A DNA stretch of 64,000 nucleotides from Stieleria tagensis (GTDB lineage: Bacteria; Planctomycetota; Planctomycetia; Pirellulales; Pirellulaceae). This document shows, in pieces, positions 8,936 to 17,924 of this stretch. The stretch is from positions 1 through 64,000 of the forward strand of contig NZ_JAMYFE010000052.1 of assembly GCF_024129865.1 (NCBI RefSeq). Reading direction: 5' to 3'. Position 1 is the first letter of the stretch. Every line of letters begins with the position of its first letter. Position numbers and translations under genes: made by a program. The notes under the pieces are model-generated. The model did no database searches, was not told the DNA's origin, and was given only the letters and a program-made list of their open reading frames with translations.

Positions 8936-9601
8936 TCAGTCCGGTTTACAGGTCGCTTTCATGATCGTGAAGAATGAAAACGGATTTGGTTTGTAGCGTT
9001 CGTCGACGCGGATCGGTAACTCTTTGAGTACCTCTTGCAGTTCCAGATCGGTGCGCCAGCCGAGTCGGCGAGTGACGTTGCCGGCGGAATCAACGACGCG
9101 GGCGATCAATGGATTCTCGCTGCGGAAGTGATTGATGATCAGGATTTGGCCGCCGGGTCGACAGACACGCACGATCTCGCCCATCATTTTGGCCGGGTTG
9201 GAAACCACGCTGACCGTGTGAAACGCAGTCACCACGTCGAACTGGTTGTCGTCGAAATCCAGCTGTTCGGCGTTCATCGGCTGCACCGAAATGTGATCCC
9301 AATGGTTCTCATCGATCAACGTTTCGGCTTCGGCCAACATCGATTCGGATAGGTCGATGCCCGTCAGCCGGATATGGCGCGGGTAACTGGGCAGGGACAG
9401 CCCGGTGCCGACACCGACCTCGAGCACCTTGGCGTCTTGTTCCAGTTCCAAGGATCCCACTGCCGCGCGAATGTTCTTTCCGGCGACGGCGGGCCACAGC
9501 GCTTGGTAGGCGGGGACCAGGTTGTGGTAGAGCTTCGCAGCGTGGGGAACGCGTGACGGTTTGCTCTGGGAATCATGCTTGGGCGGCGTAGCAGTGCTCA
9601 T
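8936..9601 (-). CDS. Class I SAM methyltransferase, PmtA-like
   Basis: I use ATG 9601 (221 residues), directly before the Thr/Pro/Lys-rich N-terminus; a frame start at 9721 would add 40 Cys/Arg-rich residues unlike the family. Motif I is VLEVGVGTGLSLPSY, followed by GIDLSESMLAEA, then FDVVTAFHTVSVV and the post-motif RPGGQILIINHF. This combination is typical of Rhodobacter-type phosphatidylethanolamine N-methyltransferases (PmtA) and related UbiE-like enzymes. The likely reaction is SAM-dependent methylation of PE towards phosphatidylcholine, but other lipid or small-molecule substrates are possible. No membrane segment is seen. It appears to be a single-gene transcript. Confidence 0.7.
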   Translation of the reverse strand: MSTATPPKHDSQSKPSRVPHAAKLYHNLVPAYQALWPAVAGKNIRAAVGSLELEQDAKVLEVGVGTGLSLPSYPRHIRLTGIDLSESMLAEAETLIDENHWDHISVQPMNAEQLDFDDNQFDVVTAFHTVSVVSNPAKMMGEIVRVCRPGGQILIINHFRSENPLIARVVDSAGNVTRRLGWRTDLELQEVLKELPIRVDERYKPNPFSFFTIMKATCKPD

Positions 9602-10272
9602 CAACGATTGCTCTTGAAACAAACAAACGCCGGATGGTGTCGATTTACCGGTCTGCCAACACGCGAGGATCACGTGACGGCAGCGGTTCACCCGTTGTTT
9701 TAGGCTTATCCTGTCCAGCAAAGCATTGCAAAATTCACGGCGTCGTCAAATGTCATGACCACGCCGCTGGATTGTCGAAACCCTTTGCTGGGAAAGGACT
9801 TGCCGCGTTTAAGAGGCCTTCGGGCTGGGGCAAAACACCGCTTTTATTACGTTTTCGATACAATTCGCGGCCCGGTCGATCCCCGCGCCGGCGGGGCGGA
9901 TGTCGGACTCTGTGGTCCCGGGCCGCGTTCGGATTGCCTGGTCGACTCGACGCTGCGCTGCGACAACATCGTTGGGCAGACACCAAAGGGGCCGATGATA
10001 AGGGTTTCTTTCAATCCGTGGACCGACTCAATCGTCACGTTGGGTGAAGTGATCATCGCTCAATTCCTGCATCCTGTTTAATGAAAATCGAAAGGGATCG
10101 TCGCGTCGAGCTAACAACGATAAATTTCGTTCACTCGTCCCCTCGCTAGCCGCCTGTTTCACCATTCCCGGCGATCATGTTCTGCGGCGGCGGCCGATTA
10201 AAACGATTGCAGTGACCCTACATCCCAATCGGGCAAAAAAACTATGTTCGCGTCAGCGGCGTAGCTAGACAG
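9602..10272. other. Gene-free divergent region, 671 bases
   Basis: The region separates the methyltransferase (minus) from the glycosyltransferase (plus). Open frames of 70-137 codons exist on both strands, but none has a recognisable motif or a Shine-Dalgarno site, and their compositions look like shadows. A GC-rich stretch with CCCGCGCCGGCGGG near 9882 can pair locally. I checked by eye for RNase P, tmRNA, SRP and tRNA signatures and saw none. It may hold promoters or an unrecognised RNA. Confidence 0.4.
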
Positions 10273-11457
10273 ATGCGAATCGATTTTCTGATCACGGAAC
10301 TGAATGTCGGCGGGGCTGAAAAGGCTCTGACGGAGTTGGCGATTGGATTGTCCCAGCAAGACCACCGGGTTCGAGTGTTGTCGATCGGGGCCGCACCCAT
10401 CGAGCCACAGCAGCGGTTGGTCGATCGTCTACGCACGCATCAAATCCCAATTCATTTCGGTGGTTTTGATCATTGGAGTCGGATTTTTTCGGCGCGGCGT
10501 TGGTTGGCAACGACCATCGCCCAAGACCCACCGCAAATCTGTCAGTCGTTCCTGTTTCATGCCAACTGTTTGGCGGCGCTTGTGGCCAAGCCGTCCGGCG
10601 CGGCGGCGCTTGTGGGCGGGTTGCGGGTCGCCCAGGCCGATCGATTGCGGTGTCGCATCGAGCAACACGCTGTCGCCCGGATGGACAAACTGGTGTGTGT
10701 CAGCCGCCAAGTCCAACAGTTCGCCCAACAGCAATTGTCTGTCGACGCCGGACACAGTTTGGTGATTCCCAACGGAGTCCAGGTTTCACGCTATCGCGAT
10801 GCGCTGCCGATGGATTGGACCGAATTGGGATGGCCGGCCGACAGTCCGGTGGCGTTGTTTGTCGGTCGTTTGCATCCGCAAAAAGGCATCGAACTGATCC
10901 AGCAACAATGGCAGACACTGTTCCAGCCTCACCCGGACCGCCGGCTGGTGTTGATCGGCGACGGACCGCTGCGAGAGTCGTTGCAGAATTGGGCCACCGG
11001 TATTGGCGGCGATCGAATTCGAATTTTGCCTTGGCAAAGCGACGTCGCACCCTATTACAAAGCCGCCAAGCTGCTGATTTTACCCAGCCGTTACGAGGGA
11101 ATGCCGAACGTGGTTTTAGAAGCGATGGCGGCCGGGCGACCGGTGGTTTGCTCGCTCGTTCATGGCAGCGAAGAACTGTTGGGCGGAGACCCCCAGCGGC
11201 GCGCGAAACAGGGGTTTGCCAGCGGGGAGGGACCGGCGATGAGCCGCTTGGTCGATGCGTTTTTCCACGACGCCGACCTGTGTCAATCTGTCGGCATGGC
11301 CAATCAACGCTACGTCGAGTCCAATTTTGGCAACCAACGAATGATCGAGCGGTACCAGTCGCTTTACCGGTCGCTAGCGGATCAGGATTCGATTGGAATG
11401 AAATCCATCAGCGGCCACGATCCCCTTCGCCGCATCGATGGCCAGGCCGAGAAGTGA
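10273..11457 (+). CDS. GT4-family glycosyltransferase
   Basis: A 394-residue GT-B glycosyltransferase. The N-terminal acceptor-side domain starts MRIDFLITELNVGGAEKAL, where GGAEK is the usual Gly-rich loop of family 4. The donor-binding half has FVGRLHPQKGIELI, LVLIGDGPLRESL, and the E-x7-E motif in SRYEGMPNVVLEAMAAG (E275 and E283), which contacts the nucleotide sugar. The expected reaction is retaining transfer of a sugar, probably to a lipid-linked or polysaccharide acceptor; the specific sugar cannot be read. ATG 10273 places the first beta strand at the N-terminus. The ispG gene follows 101 bases downstream on the same strand, but no other polysaccharide genes are adjacent. Confidence 0.9.
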   Translation: MRIDFLITELNVGGAEKALTELAIGLSQQDHRVRVLSIGAAPIEPQQRLVDRLRTHQIPIHFGGFDHWSRIFSARRWLATTIAQDPPQICQSFLFHANCLAALVAKPSGAAALVGGLRVAQADRLRCRIEQHAVARMDKLVCVSRQVQQFAQQQLSVDAGHSLVIPNGVQVSRYRDALPMDWTELGWPADSPVALFVGRLHPQKGIELIQQQWQTLFQPHPDRRLVLIGDGPLRESLQNWATGIGGDRIRILPWQSDVAPYYKAAKLLILPSRYEGMPNVVLEAMAAGRPVVCSLVHGSEELLGGDPQRRAKQGFASGEGPAMSRLVDAFFHDADLCQSVGMANQRYVESNFGNQRMIERYQSLYRSLADQDSIGMKSISGHDPLRRIDGQAEK

Positions 11458-11558
11458 CCGATTGCCTGGATTCCAAGTCGCGCGGTCAGCGTGCTATGCG
11501 CGACTGCACTCCCATCTACAATTGAAACTCTTCGGTACGAACGCAAAGACAGAAATTC

Positions 11559-12695
11559 ATGGCCATCCAGCGAAATAAGACCCGAGCCGTCGCAATCGGC
11601 AGCATCATTGTCGGTGACGATCACCCGATCGCCGTGCAAAGCATGACAGCGACAAAGACTCAGAATATCGACGCAACGGTTGCCCAAGCCGAGGCCTATC
11701 GCCAAGCCGGCGCGGGCGTGGTTCGGATCGCCGTGGACAGCGACAAAGATGCCGCCGCACTGGCTGAGATCCGCCGGCAAACCACCGCTAATTTAGCCGT
11801 CGACCTGCAAGAGAATTTTCGTCTGGCCGAAGCGGTCGCGCCCTATGTCGACAAAATTCGCTACAACCCCGGACATCTGTACCACCACCAGCGTGACAAG
11901 CCCTGGCAGGACAAGGTCCGTTTCATCATCGATCAAGCGCTGCAGAATGACTGCGCGATTCGCATCGGCGTCAACTGTGGCAGCGTCGATCCGGACAAGA
12001 AGGGCAAGTACGATCCGGCGGATTCCATCACGCCGATGCTGGAGAGCGCCTTGGAGCATTGCGATTTTGTCGATTCGCTGGGCTTTCATCGCTACGTCGT
12101 TTCGCTCAAAGACAGCGACCCGCAAAAGGTCATCGATGTGAACCAGCGATTCGCCGAAAAACGCAGTGACGTGCCGTTGCATTTGGGTGTCACCGAAGCC
12201 GGCATGCCGCCCGATGGAATCATCAAGACGCGGATCGCGTTTGAGCAATTGATCGGCCGTGGGATCGGTGACACCGTGCGTGTTTCATTGACGCTGCCCA
12301 ACGATCGCAAGCCCGAGGAAATCGACGCGGGCCGTTCGATCATCGACGACATCTATGCCGGGCGTGTCCGCACGGTTGTCAAATTGAACGAAAAATCGCT
12401 GAACATCATCAGCTGTCCAAGTTGTTCGCGGGTCGAAAACGAAGCCTTTATTGATTTGGCACAAAACGTTCGTGAGATGACGCTGTATGCCAAAGACAAG
12501 GATGTCACGATCGCGGTGATGGGCTGCCGAGTGAATGGACCCGGTGAAACCGACGACGCCGATTTGGGCCTGTGGTGCGGACCGACCAAAGTCAACTTGA
12601 AACGGGGCACCGAAGCATTGGGGGCGTTCGGCTATGACGAAATCCTGCCCAAGTTGAAAGCGGAGCTGGATGCCATCATTGCGACCAAGTCCTAG
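11559..12695 (+). CDS. ispG: 4-hydroxy-3-methylbut-2-enyl diphosphate synthase (IspG/GcpE)
   Basis: This enzyme converts methylerythritol cyclodiphosphate to HMBPP in the MEP isoprenoid pathway, using a [4Fe-4S] cluster. The 378-residue length fits the short bacterial form. The N-terminal TIM barrel contains [11 protein letters not shown]-like and RYNPGH signatures. The C-terminal cluster domain has SCPSCSR with C286 and C289, and [10 protein letters not shown] with C326 and E333, so all four cluster ligands are present. ATG 11559 sits before the conserved start. surE follows 30 bases after the stop on the same strand, giving a probable two-gene unit. Cytoplasmic. Confidence 0.97.
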   Translation: MAIQRNKTRAVAIGSIIVGDDHPIAVQSMTATKTQNIDATVAQAEAYRQAGAGVVRIAVDSDKDAAALAEIRRQTTANLAVDLQENFRLAEAVAPYVDKIRYNPGHLYHHQRDKPWQDKVRFIIDQALQNDCAIRIGVNCGSVDPDKKGKYDPADSITPMLESALEHCDFVDSLGFHRYVVSLKDSDPQKVIDVNQRFAEKRSDVPLHLGVTEAGMPPDGIIKTRIAFEQLIGRGIGDTVRVSLTLPNDRKPEEIDAGRSIIDDIYAGRVRTVVKLNEKSLNIISCPSCSRVENEAFIDLAQNVREMTLYAKDKDVTIAVMGCRVNGPGETDDADLGLWCGPTKVNLKRGTEALGAFGYDEILPKLKAELDAIIATKS

Positions 12696-12725
12696 CCCTG
12701 CCGCAGATGTGGGCGTGATTGCCCA

Positions 12726-13517
12726 TTGGAAGCCTTGAAAATCTTGATCACCAACGACGACGGCATCGACGCACCGGGAATCCGCGCGTTGTTTGCCAGC
12801 GTGACTCTGGCGATGCAACGCGATCGTCCTGGGCAACCCTATCAAGTGGTCGTGGTGGCGCCGGATCGCTGCCGCAGTGAATGTGGGCACAGCATCGAAA
12901 CGCGCCACCCGCTGACGATCAAAACCATCCAGCCGGATTGGCATGCGTTGACCGGCACACCGGTGGACTGCGTTCGGGTTGCAATTCAAGCCATGCAGGT
13001 TCGCCCGAACGTGGTGCTCTCGGGAATCAATGCCGGCGCCAATTTAGGGGTCAATCTGATGGTCAGTGGGACCTTTGCCGCGGCCCGTGAGGCAAGTTTA
13101 TTGGGCGTGCCGGCGATGGCGGTGTCGCACTACCGACGCCCGGATGTGCCCCGCACCTGGGACCATACTCCGGCCTGGATCGCCGAGACGATGGCAGAGT
13201 TTTTCGCGGCGGCCTGTGAGTGTGAGCGGTCGATTTCCCAGCCGCCACTATGGAACGTTAATTTGCCAGCAGTCGACCCGGATGCGACACGGGTACCCCC
13301 GCGGATCGAATGTCTGGTGGACCGCTGTCCGATCACGCGGACGGGTTCAATCGCAGGTTGGGAGAACGGTTCGGCAGCCGGCGCTCGGCAGCCAAAGGCA
13401 ACCGTACGATTCGACATCGATTTTCACGGCCGGCCTCGCGAGCCGGGGCGTGATGTCGAACACTGCTTTGGTGGTCGAATGACGATCAGCAAGCTCGATC
13501 GCCAAATCGGCTGGTAA
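12726..13517 (+). CDS. surE: 5'/3'-nucleotidase SurE
   Basis: SurE hydrolyses nucleoside 5' and 3' monophosphates and is linked to stationary-phase survival. The protein begins KILITNDDGIDAPG (metal ligands D11 and D12 counted from TTG 12726), followed by VVVAPDRCRSECGHSIE, TGTPVDCVRVA and LSGINAGANLGVNLMVSGTFAAAREA, all standard SurE motifs. No ATG exists in frame between the ispG stop and the first motif, so the start must be TTG at 12726 or TTG at 12735. The 263-residue length is normal, but the C-terminal third is divergent and richer in Arg and Gly. It lies 30 bases after ispG. Confidence 0.93.
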   Translation: MEALKILITNDDGIDAPGIRALFASVTLAMQRDRPGQPYQVVVVAPDRCRSECGHSIETRHPLTIKTIQPDWHALTGTPVDCVRVAIQAMQVRPNVVLSGINAGANLGVNLMVSGTFAAAREASLLGVPAMAVSHYRRPDVPRTWDHTPAWIAETMAEFFAAACECERSISQPPLWNVNLPAVDPDATRVPPRIECLVDRCPITRTGSIAGWENGSAAGARQPKATVRFDIDFHGRPREPGRDVEHCFGGRMTISKLDRQIGW

Positions 13518-13525
13518 GATTTCGA

Positions 13526-13759
13526 TCACGCATCAGCTTTGCTAGCAACCGCAACAGTGGGATCGCCCATCGAGGCGGTGTTGGGTGCCGGAGCGGATCG
13601 CGAGACCTGGGTTTGATTCAGTTCACCGCGGGTGATTTTCACGTCTCGAGGTGCTTCGATCCCGATCGCAACGCGATTTCCGGAGATCCGATTGATGGTG
13701 ATGCAGACCTCGTCGCCGATCATCAACTTTTCACCGATTTTACGACTGAGAACCAACAT
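13526..13759 (-). CDS. csrA: Carbon storage regulator CsrA
   Basis: CsrA is a dimeric RNA-binding protein that binds GGA motifs in mRNA leaders and controls translation. Residues 1-50 align fully with the family: MLVLSRKIGEKLMIGD, the VAIGIEAPRDV strand, and the RNA-contacting L4 and R44. The 77-residue chain is about 16 longer than E. coli CsrA because of an Ala/Ser/Pro-rich tail after residue 50 that looks disordered. A strong Shine-Dalgarno site (AAGGAAG, plus-strand positions about 13768-13775) precedes the ATG. The gene is convergent with surE with only 8 bases between them. The target mRNAs are not identifiable from the window. Confidence 0.95.
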   Translation of the reverse strand: MLVLSRKIGEKLMIGDEVCITINRISGNRVAIGIEAPRDVKITRGELNQTQVSRSAPAPNTASMGDPTVAVASKADA

Positions 13760-14135
13760 GAGCTTACTTCCTTGAATTTCGAGGTTTTTAAACGACAGGT
13801 TGGCAGCGACGGTACAAACCGTGTGCCAATCCCTATTGCTAAACGCGTTGTTAGCGCCGAAAATCCGAACGACTTTAGAAAATCAGCCAAAAAAGACGAT
13901 CTTTTTTGTACTCACTGACCTTTCAGAGCCTGGATGCTGTCTTCAGGTTCGACTCCGTGATCGCTCATCATGGAATCACTGTCGCGAATTGAGACAGTCG
14001 GGGCAGCCGGCAAGTCTTCCTGACGCTGAAAGAGTTATCTGCGCTGCTGCTGACACAGCTGGTCAATCGACCGACAGCGCCTCGATGCTTATACTCCTGC
14101 GGGTCCCAGCGACTCAGGGATCATGATTTGGACCG
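13760..14135. other. Intergenic stretch between csrA and the UVR-motif gene, 376 bases
   Basis: The divergent gap must hold the csrA promoter and that of the UVR-motif gene. A short segment near 13951 resembles a tRNA T-loop (GGTTCGACTCC), but no T-stem or acceptor stem can be built around it. No open frame here has a recognisable product. Confidence 0.4.
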
Positions 14136-14873
14136 ATGAAACGAACGATGCACTTAGACGATTTAATCAAGGAATGGGATTTCAATCCGCACACGCTGAA
14201 TGTGCGGATGGTGAAAGGAAGTGATGGCCGCGATGTGATCCAAATGCGGGTCGACATGGGGGTGTTACAGCTGGAAACCACCGGCCGTCCCGATGGCGAG
14301 ATCGTCGAGGGATGTCCATCGTTTCTGGAGTATTTACAGGAGGCGGTCTTGGAGAACGCCGAACTGGAACTCGACGAAGACCAGTGCATGGAAGTCGATC
14401 GCGAGTTCATGCAGTTTTATCACCGCCGGATTTGCTGGTTGCGGTTGCAGTATTACAACCGCGCCGTGATGGATGCCGATCACACGCTGCGTTTGATGGA
14501 TTTGTGTGAACGTGTCAGCCCCGACGAAGAATGGACGCGGACGCACGAGCAGTACCGTCCGTTTGTCTTGTTTCATCGCACCCAAGCCGCCGCGCTGGGG
14601 GCGCTTGATGAAGAGGAGTCCGGCGAAGACGCAGTGATGGCGATCAATAGCGGACTGGAAACAATCCGCCAGTTTTTCATCAAGCATGAGGCCGAGGAGC
14701 ACTACGAGGAAGACGAGCTCGTGGTGCGATTGATCGAACTGCGCGAGACGCTGCGGAGCGAATACGAAGTCGGCCAGACGTTGCGAGAAAAACTGCGTGC
14801 GGCCGTCGAGCAGGAACAGTACGAACTGGCCGCCAAGCTTCGCGACGAGCTAAACAAACGCGACTTTGATTGA
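14136..14873 (+). CDS. UvrB/UvrC (UVR) motif-containing protein
   Basis: A 245-residue acidic protein. The only recognised domain is a C-terminal UVR motif at about 217-241 (LREKLRAAVEQEQYELAAKLRDEL), the small helical hairpin that mediates UvrB-UvrC contact and also occurs in McsA and ClpC-type proteins. The first 200 residues are conserved-looking but unrecognised: residues 1-80 carry short strands (VIQMRVDMGVLQLE), and 80-200 are mainly helical with TPR-like spacing. No CXXC zinc fingers of the McsA type are present. It is convergent with nhaC, with no space between the genes. The motif suggests a protein-protein contact role; nothing points to a specific pathway. Confidence 0.7.
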   Translation: MKRTMHLDDLIKEWDFNPHTLNVRMVKGSDGRDVIQMRVDMGVLQLETTGRPDGEIVEGCPSFLEYLQEAVLENAELELDEDQCMEVDREFMQFYHRRICWLRLQYYNRAVMDADHTLRLMDLCERVSPDEEWTRTHEQYRPFVLFHRTQAAALGALDEEESGEDAVMAINSGLETIRQFFIKHEAEEHYEEDELVVRLIELRETLRSEYEVGQTLREKLRAAVEQEQYELAAKLRDELNKRDFD

Positions 14874-16451
14874 TCAAGTCCTAGCGTCGCGACTAAGCCA
14901 ACGTAGGATCGCCCACAGAATGCCTGACCCGGCGATCAAGCTGATCCAGGGGGCAACCCCGACCGCCGCCGGAAGGCAGCCGACGAGCACACAAACCACG
15001 GCGACGACCAGTGCATAGGGCATTTGAGTCCGCACGTGTTGGACGTGGTCACATCCGCTAGCGCGACTCGACAGCACCGTGGTGTCGCTGATCGGTGAAC
15101 AATGGTCGCCGAAAATGGCACCGGCCAGCACGCTGCCGCAGGTGGCCAAACAGATTGCACCGGCCGGGTCACCGATGCCGCTGGCAGCGGCGTCCATGTC
15201 CAACGCCAGCGTGACCGACAGCGGCGTCAAAATGGCCATCGTGCCCCAGCTGGTCCCCGTCGAAAAGGCCATCATCCCGGCGATCAGAAACACCAGGGTC
15301 GGCAACAGTCTGACATCCAACGAATCGCTGAGCATGCTGGCCAGGTAGCCACCGGTGTCCAGTGCCTCGGATCCGGTTTGCGCCGACAGTGCCCAGGCCA
15401 GCCACAGGATCGACAGCGCCGGCAGCATCTGCAGCGCGCCCTGCAGCGAGCCTTTGGCCAGGGCATTGACCGGTGATCGCCAAACCAATCGATGACCCAG
15501 CAGGGTGCTGATCCAGCCGGCGGCACCACCGACGATCAAGGCCAGGTAGGACTGGCCGTTACCGATCACCAATCCGACATACCGCCACCACGACACCGCA
15601 GGATCTTTCACGCCGATTTCGCGGTAGCCGGTCACGACCAGCACGATGTTGACCGCGGCGATGCAGACCAGCACCGGCACAATCGTCGGTAGCCAGGCCC
15701 ATTTTTGTTGCTCGGCGGTCGCCTCGGATTCAGCGCTAAGGTCCGGTTGGGGTTCGCCTGCCCGCTGTTGTTCGGCCGTTTTCATCGGTCCAAAATCGCG
15801 TCCCGAGCGGGCGACCAGAAACACCATCACCAATGCCAGGCAGGGGTAAAAGCGATAGGGAATCGAACGCAAAAATAGCTCGAACCCGGCTGAGGGTTCG
15901 GTCACACCGGCCGAACGCAATCCGTCGGCCATGTAGGTGACTTCCGTCGCCGCCCAGGTGCTGATGACCGACAGCCCGGCAACCGGGGCGGCGGTCGAGT
16001 CCACCAAGTAGGCCAGCTTGCTGCGCGAGATGCCGTAGCGGTCGGCGGTCGAGCGCATCGTGCCGCCGACTAGAAGCGTGTTGGCATAGTCATCGAAAAA
16101 AATCGCCAATCCGGAACCGGCGATCATCGTCTGGGCGCCTCTGCGAGTCTTGATGCGCCGCGCGAGCGACGCCACCAATGCCTCCATCGCCCCACCGGCC
16201 TCCAAGACGCCGACCATGGCACCCAATAACAGGCTGAAGGCAAACGCCTGTAGGTGATCGGTGGCGAAAATGGATTCGTAGATCGCTGTGCCAAATCCCA
16301 GCAGCGGTGACCACCAGGGGGCGCCCGGTTCGGTCAACAAATAGGCGCCAACGGCAACGCCTAGCCCCAGTGGTAACAGCACCCGACGGGTTGCAATCGC
16401 CAGCACGATGGCGACCAGGGGTGGCAGCAGCGAAAGGTAGCCGTATTGCAT
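14874..16451 (-). CDS. Na+/H+ antiporter NhaC family protein
   Basis: A 525-residue polytopic membrane protein with about 11-12 hydrophobic segments, predicted to exchange protons for sodium or another solute across the cytoplasmic membrane. Family signatures are a FFDDYANTLLVG loop, an AYLVDSTAAPVAGLSVISTWA helix, FSTGTSWGTMAILTPLS and FGDHCSPISDTTVLSS, the last being the strongest NhaC motif. A hydrophilic loop near 225-250 is rich in Gln and Glu. ATG at 16451 immediately follows the thiG stop without any spacer, so translation is probably coupled and the gene belongs to the thi transcript. The link with thiamine synthesis suggests it could move a thiamine-related solute, but sodium/proton exchange is the default. 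Confidence 0.85.
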   Translation of the reverse strand: MQYGYLSLLPPLVAIVLAIATRRVLLPLGLGVAVGAYLLTEPGAPWWSPLLGFGTAIYESIFATDHLQAFAFSLLLGAMVGVLEAGGAMEALVASLARRIKTRRGAQTMIAGSGLAIFFDDYANTLLVGGTMRSTADRYGISRSKLAYLVDSTAAPVAGLSVISTWAATEVTYMADGLRSAGVTEPSAGFELFLRSIPYRFYPCLALVMVFLVARSGRDFGPMKTAEQQRAGEPQPDLSAESEATAEQQKWAWLPTIVPVLVCIAAVNIVLVVTGYREIGVKDPAVSWWRYVGLVIGNGQSYLALIVGGAAGWISTLLGHRLVWRSPVNALAKGSLQGALQMLPALSILWLAWALSAQTGSEALDTGGYLASMLSDSLDVRLLPTLVFLIAGMMAFSTGTSWGTMAILTPLSVTLALDMDAAASGIGDPAGAICLATCGSVLAGAIFGDHCSPISDTTVLSSRASGCDHVQHVRTQMPYALVVAVVCVLVGCLPAAVGVAPWISLIAGSGILWAILRWLSRDART

Positions 16452-17315
16452 TTAGCTGCCATAGGGGCGGGTGCTGATCACGCCCTCGGTGGGGCTGGAT
16501 GCTGTGCCGTACAGGCGTTTGGGGATGCGGCCGGACAGGTAGGCGTAACGCCCGGCGATTGCGGCGTGCTTCATCGCCCGCGCCATGCCGATCGGATCGC
16601 GGGCGTGGGCGATCGCGGTGTTAAGCAGCACCGCATCGCCGCCGATTTCGAACGCTTCGCTGACGTCGCTGGCCGTGCCAACACCGGCGTCAATGATGAC
16701 GGGGTAATCCGGATCGTCCTCTTTCAAGTACTCCAGAATGATCCGCAGATTATTGGGGTTCAACAGACCCTGGCCGCTGCCGATGGGACTGCCCGCCGGC
16801 ATCACACTGGCCGCACCGGCGTCCTTCAATCGCCGTGCTGTGACCGGGCAATCGCTGGTGTAGCACAGCACTTTGAACCCTTCGGCGGCCAGTTCACGAC
16901 AGGCCGTGACGGTTTCAGCCGGATCGGGCAACAGGGTCTTGCTGTCTCCCAAGACCTCCAATTTGACCCAGTCCGACCCTGGATTATCGAGGGTTTTCAG
17001 GATTTCGCGGCCCAGTTTCGCCGCGCGAATGGCATCGGCCGCGGTGTAGCAACCGGCGGTGTTGGGCAGCAGGGTGTAGCGATCGAGGTCGATGAAATCC
17101 AAGATGTTCTTGCCGCCACGCTCGTACAACCGCTCGCGGCGGACGGCGACGGTGACACAGTCGCTGCCGGATGCATCAAGCGAGTCGCGCATCTGCTCCA
17201 TCGTGTCGTAACGCCCGGTCCCGACGATCAGCCGACTGGCCAAGCGGTGGCCGCCGACGGTGAACGAGGAGTCGGTCGAATCAGAGTCCGATGAGGTGTT
17301 GGCGTCGGAGGACAA
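16452..17315 (-). CDS. thiG: Thiazole synthase ThiG
   Basis: ThiG joins deoxyxylulose phosphate, dehydroglycine or iminoglycine and ThiS-thiocarboxylate to make the thiazole phosphate moiety of thiamine. The barrel begins at about residue 18 ([19 protein letters not shown]). K118 in [10 protein letters not shown] is the imine-forming lysine, and the phosphate-binding loops [24 protein letters not shown] and [11 protein letters not shown] are intact. The N-terminal 17 residues are a Ser/Asp-rich tail outside the family core. The 287-residue length is otherwise normal. thiS lies upstream on the same strand but 400 bases away, with a palindromic repeat in between. nhaC follows directly. Confidence 0.96.
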   Translation of the reverse strand: MSSDANTSSDSDSTDSSFTVGGHRLASRLIVGTGRYDTMEQMRDSLDASGSDCVTVAVRRERLYERGGKNILDFIDLDRYTLLPNTAGCYTAADAIRAAKLGREILKTLDNPGSDWVKLEVLGDSKTLLPDPAETVTACRELAAEGFKVLCYTSDCPVTARRLKDAGAASVMPAGSPIGSGQGLLNPNNLRIILEYLKEDDPDYPVIIDAGVGTASDVSEAFEIGGDAVLLNTAIAHARDPIGMARAMKHAAIAGRYAYLSGRIPKRLYGTASSPTEGVISTRPYGS

Positions 17316-17420
17316 TGCGGCGTCGTTGGCAAAGGTTGAATGAAGTGAGAGAAAAACATCCCGCGAGCAGCGCGTCGGTCAAACCGTTTTCACGAAAAAT
17401 AACGTTTCAATCGCAAACGC

Positions 17421-17650
17421 GACGCGTCAGTTTTGAAGTTGCGCTTTTACGGTAACCCGAAGCGTGAGCGAGGGATTTAGGGTGTGAACGGGATCCCTCG
17501 CTCACGCTTCGGGTTACCAAAAACCAATGCCCCACGCAAAAGCGCAACTTCAAAACGCGTCAGCGAGGGATTTAGCCGGTTGATGGGATTCCTCGCTAAC
17601 GCGTCGGGTTACCAAAAACCAATGCCTGACGCGAAAACGCAAATTCTAAA
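17421..17650. repeat. Palindromic dispersed repeat, family A, tandem double copy
   Basis: The first hairpin has arms 17451-17475 and 17494-17518, each 25 bases and perfectly complementary, reading GGTAACCCGAAGCG on the left and CGCTTCGGGTTACC on the right. The outer flanks GAAGTTGCGCTTTT and AAAAGCGCAACTTC pair as well, giving an element of about 125 bases. A second, more degenerate copy follows at 17555-17650. The element fills most of the thiS-thiG gap. Confidence 0.9.
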
Positions 17651-17716
17651 CTGACGTGTCGGAATATTAAAAACATGCCTCGCAATAGCGTTGCTTAAAA
17701 GATTGCCGCTGGCAGC

Positions 17717-17920
17717 CTAGCCGCCGCCGACCAGCGTGACCACTTCGACGTCGTCGCCTGCGTGCACCGTGACTTGCCCGTATTCTTCGCGCGGCACGAC
17801 ATCCGCGTTGACTTCGACCGCCAAATAGTTCGGCGGCACATCAACGGTGTCCAACAGTTCTTGGACACTCATTTCGGATTCAATTTCAACGGGCTGGCCG
17901 TTCACGGTGATGCTGATCAT
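17717..17920 (-). CDS. thiS: Sulfur carrier protein ThiS
   Basis: A 67-residue ubiquitin-like carrier that receives sulfur as a C-terminal thiocarboxylate and donates it to ThiG. It starts MISITVNGQPVEI, shows LAVEVNADVVPREEY, and ends DVEVVTLVGGG with the required C-terminal Gly-Gly. ATG 17920 is chosen because the usual ThiS begins exactly here; the frame remains open upstream inside the preceding gene but is then only a shadow. The start lies 4 bases after the stop of the sugar-phosphate isomerase gene, indicating one transcript. No thiF or thiE is in the window, and I see no THI-box riboswitch upstream of the isomerase gene. Confidence 0.93.
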   Translation of the reverse strand: MISITVNGQPVEIESEMSVQELLDTVDVPPNYLAVEVNADVVPREEYGQVTVHAGDDVEVVTLVGGG

Positions 17921-17924
17921 GGGA

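Noticed and set aside
13935-13975. tRNA-like T-loop (GGTTCGACTCC)
   Set aside because: No matching T-stem, anticodon arm or acceptor stem can be formed.
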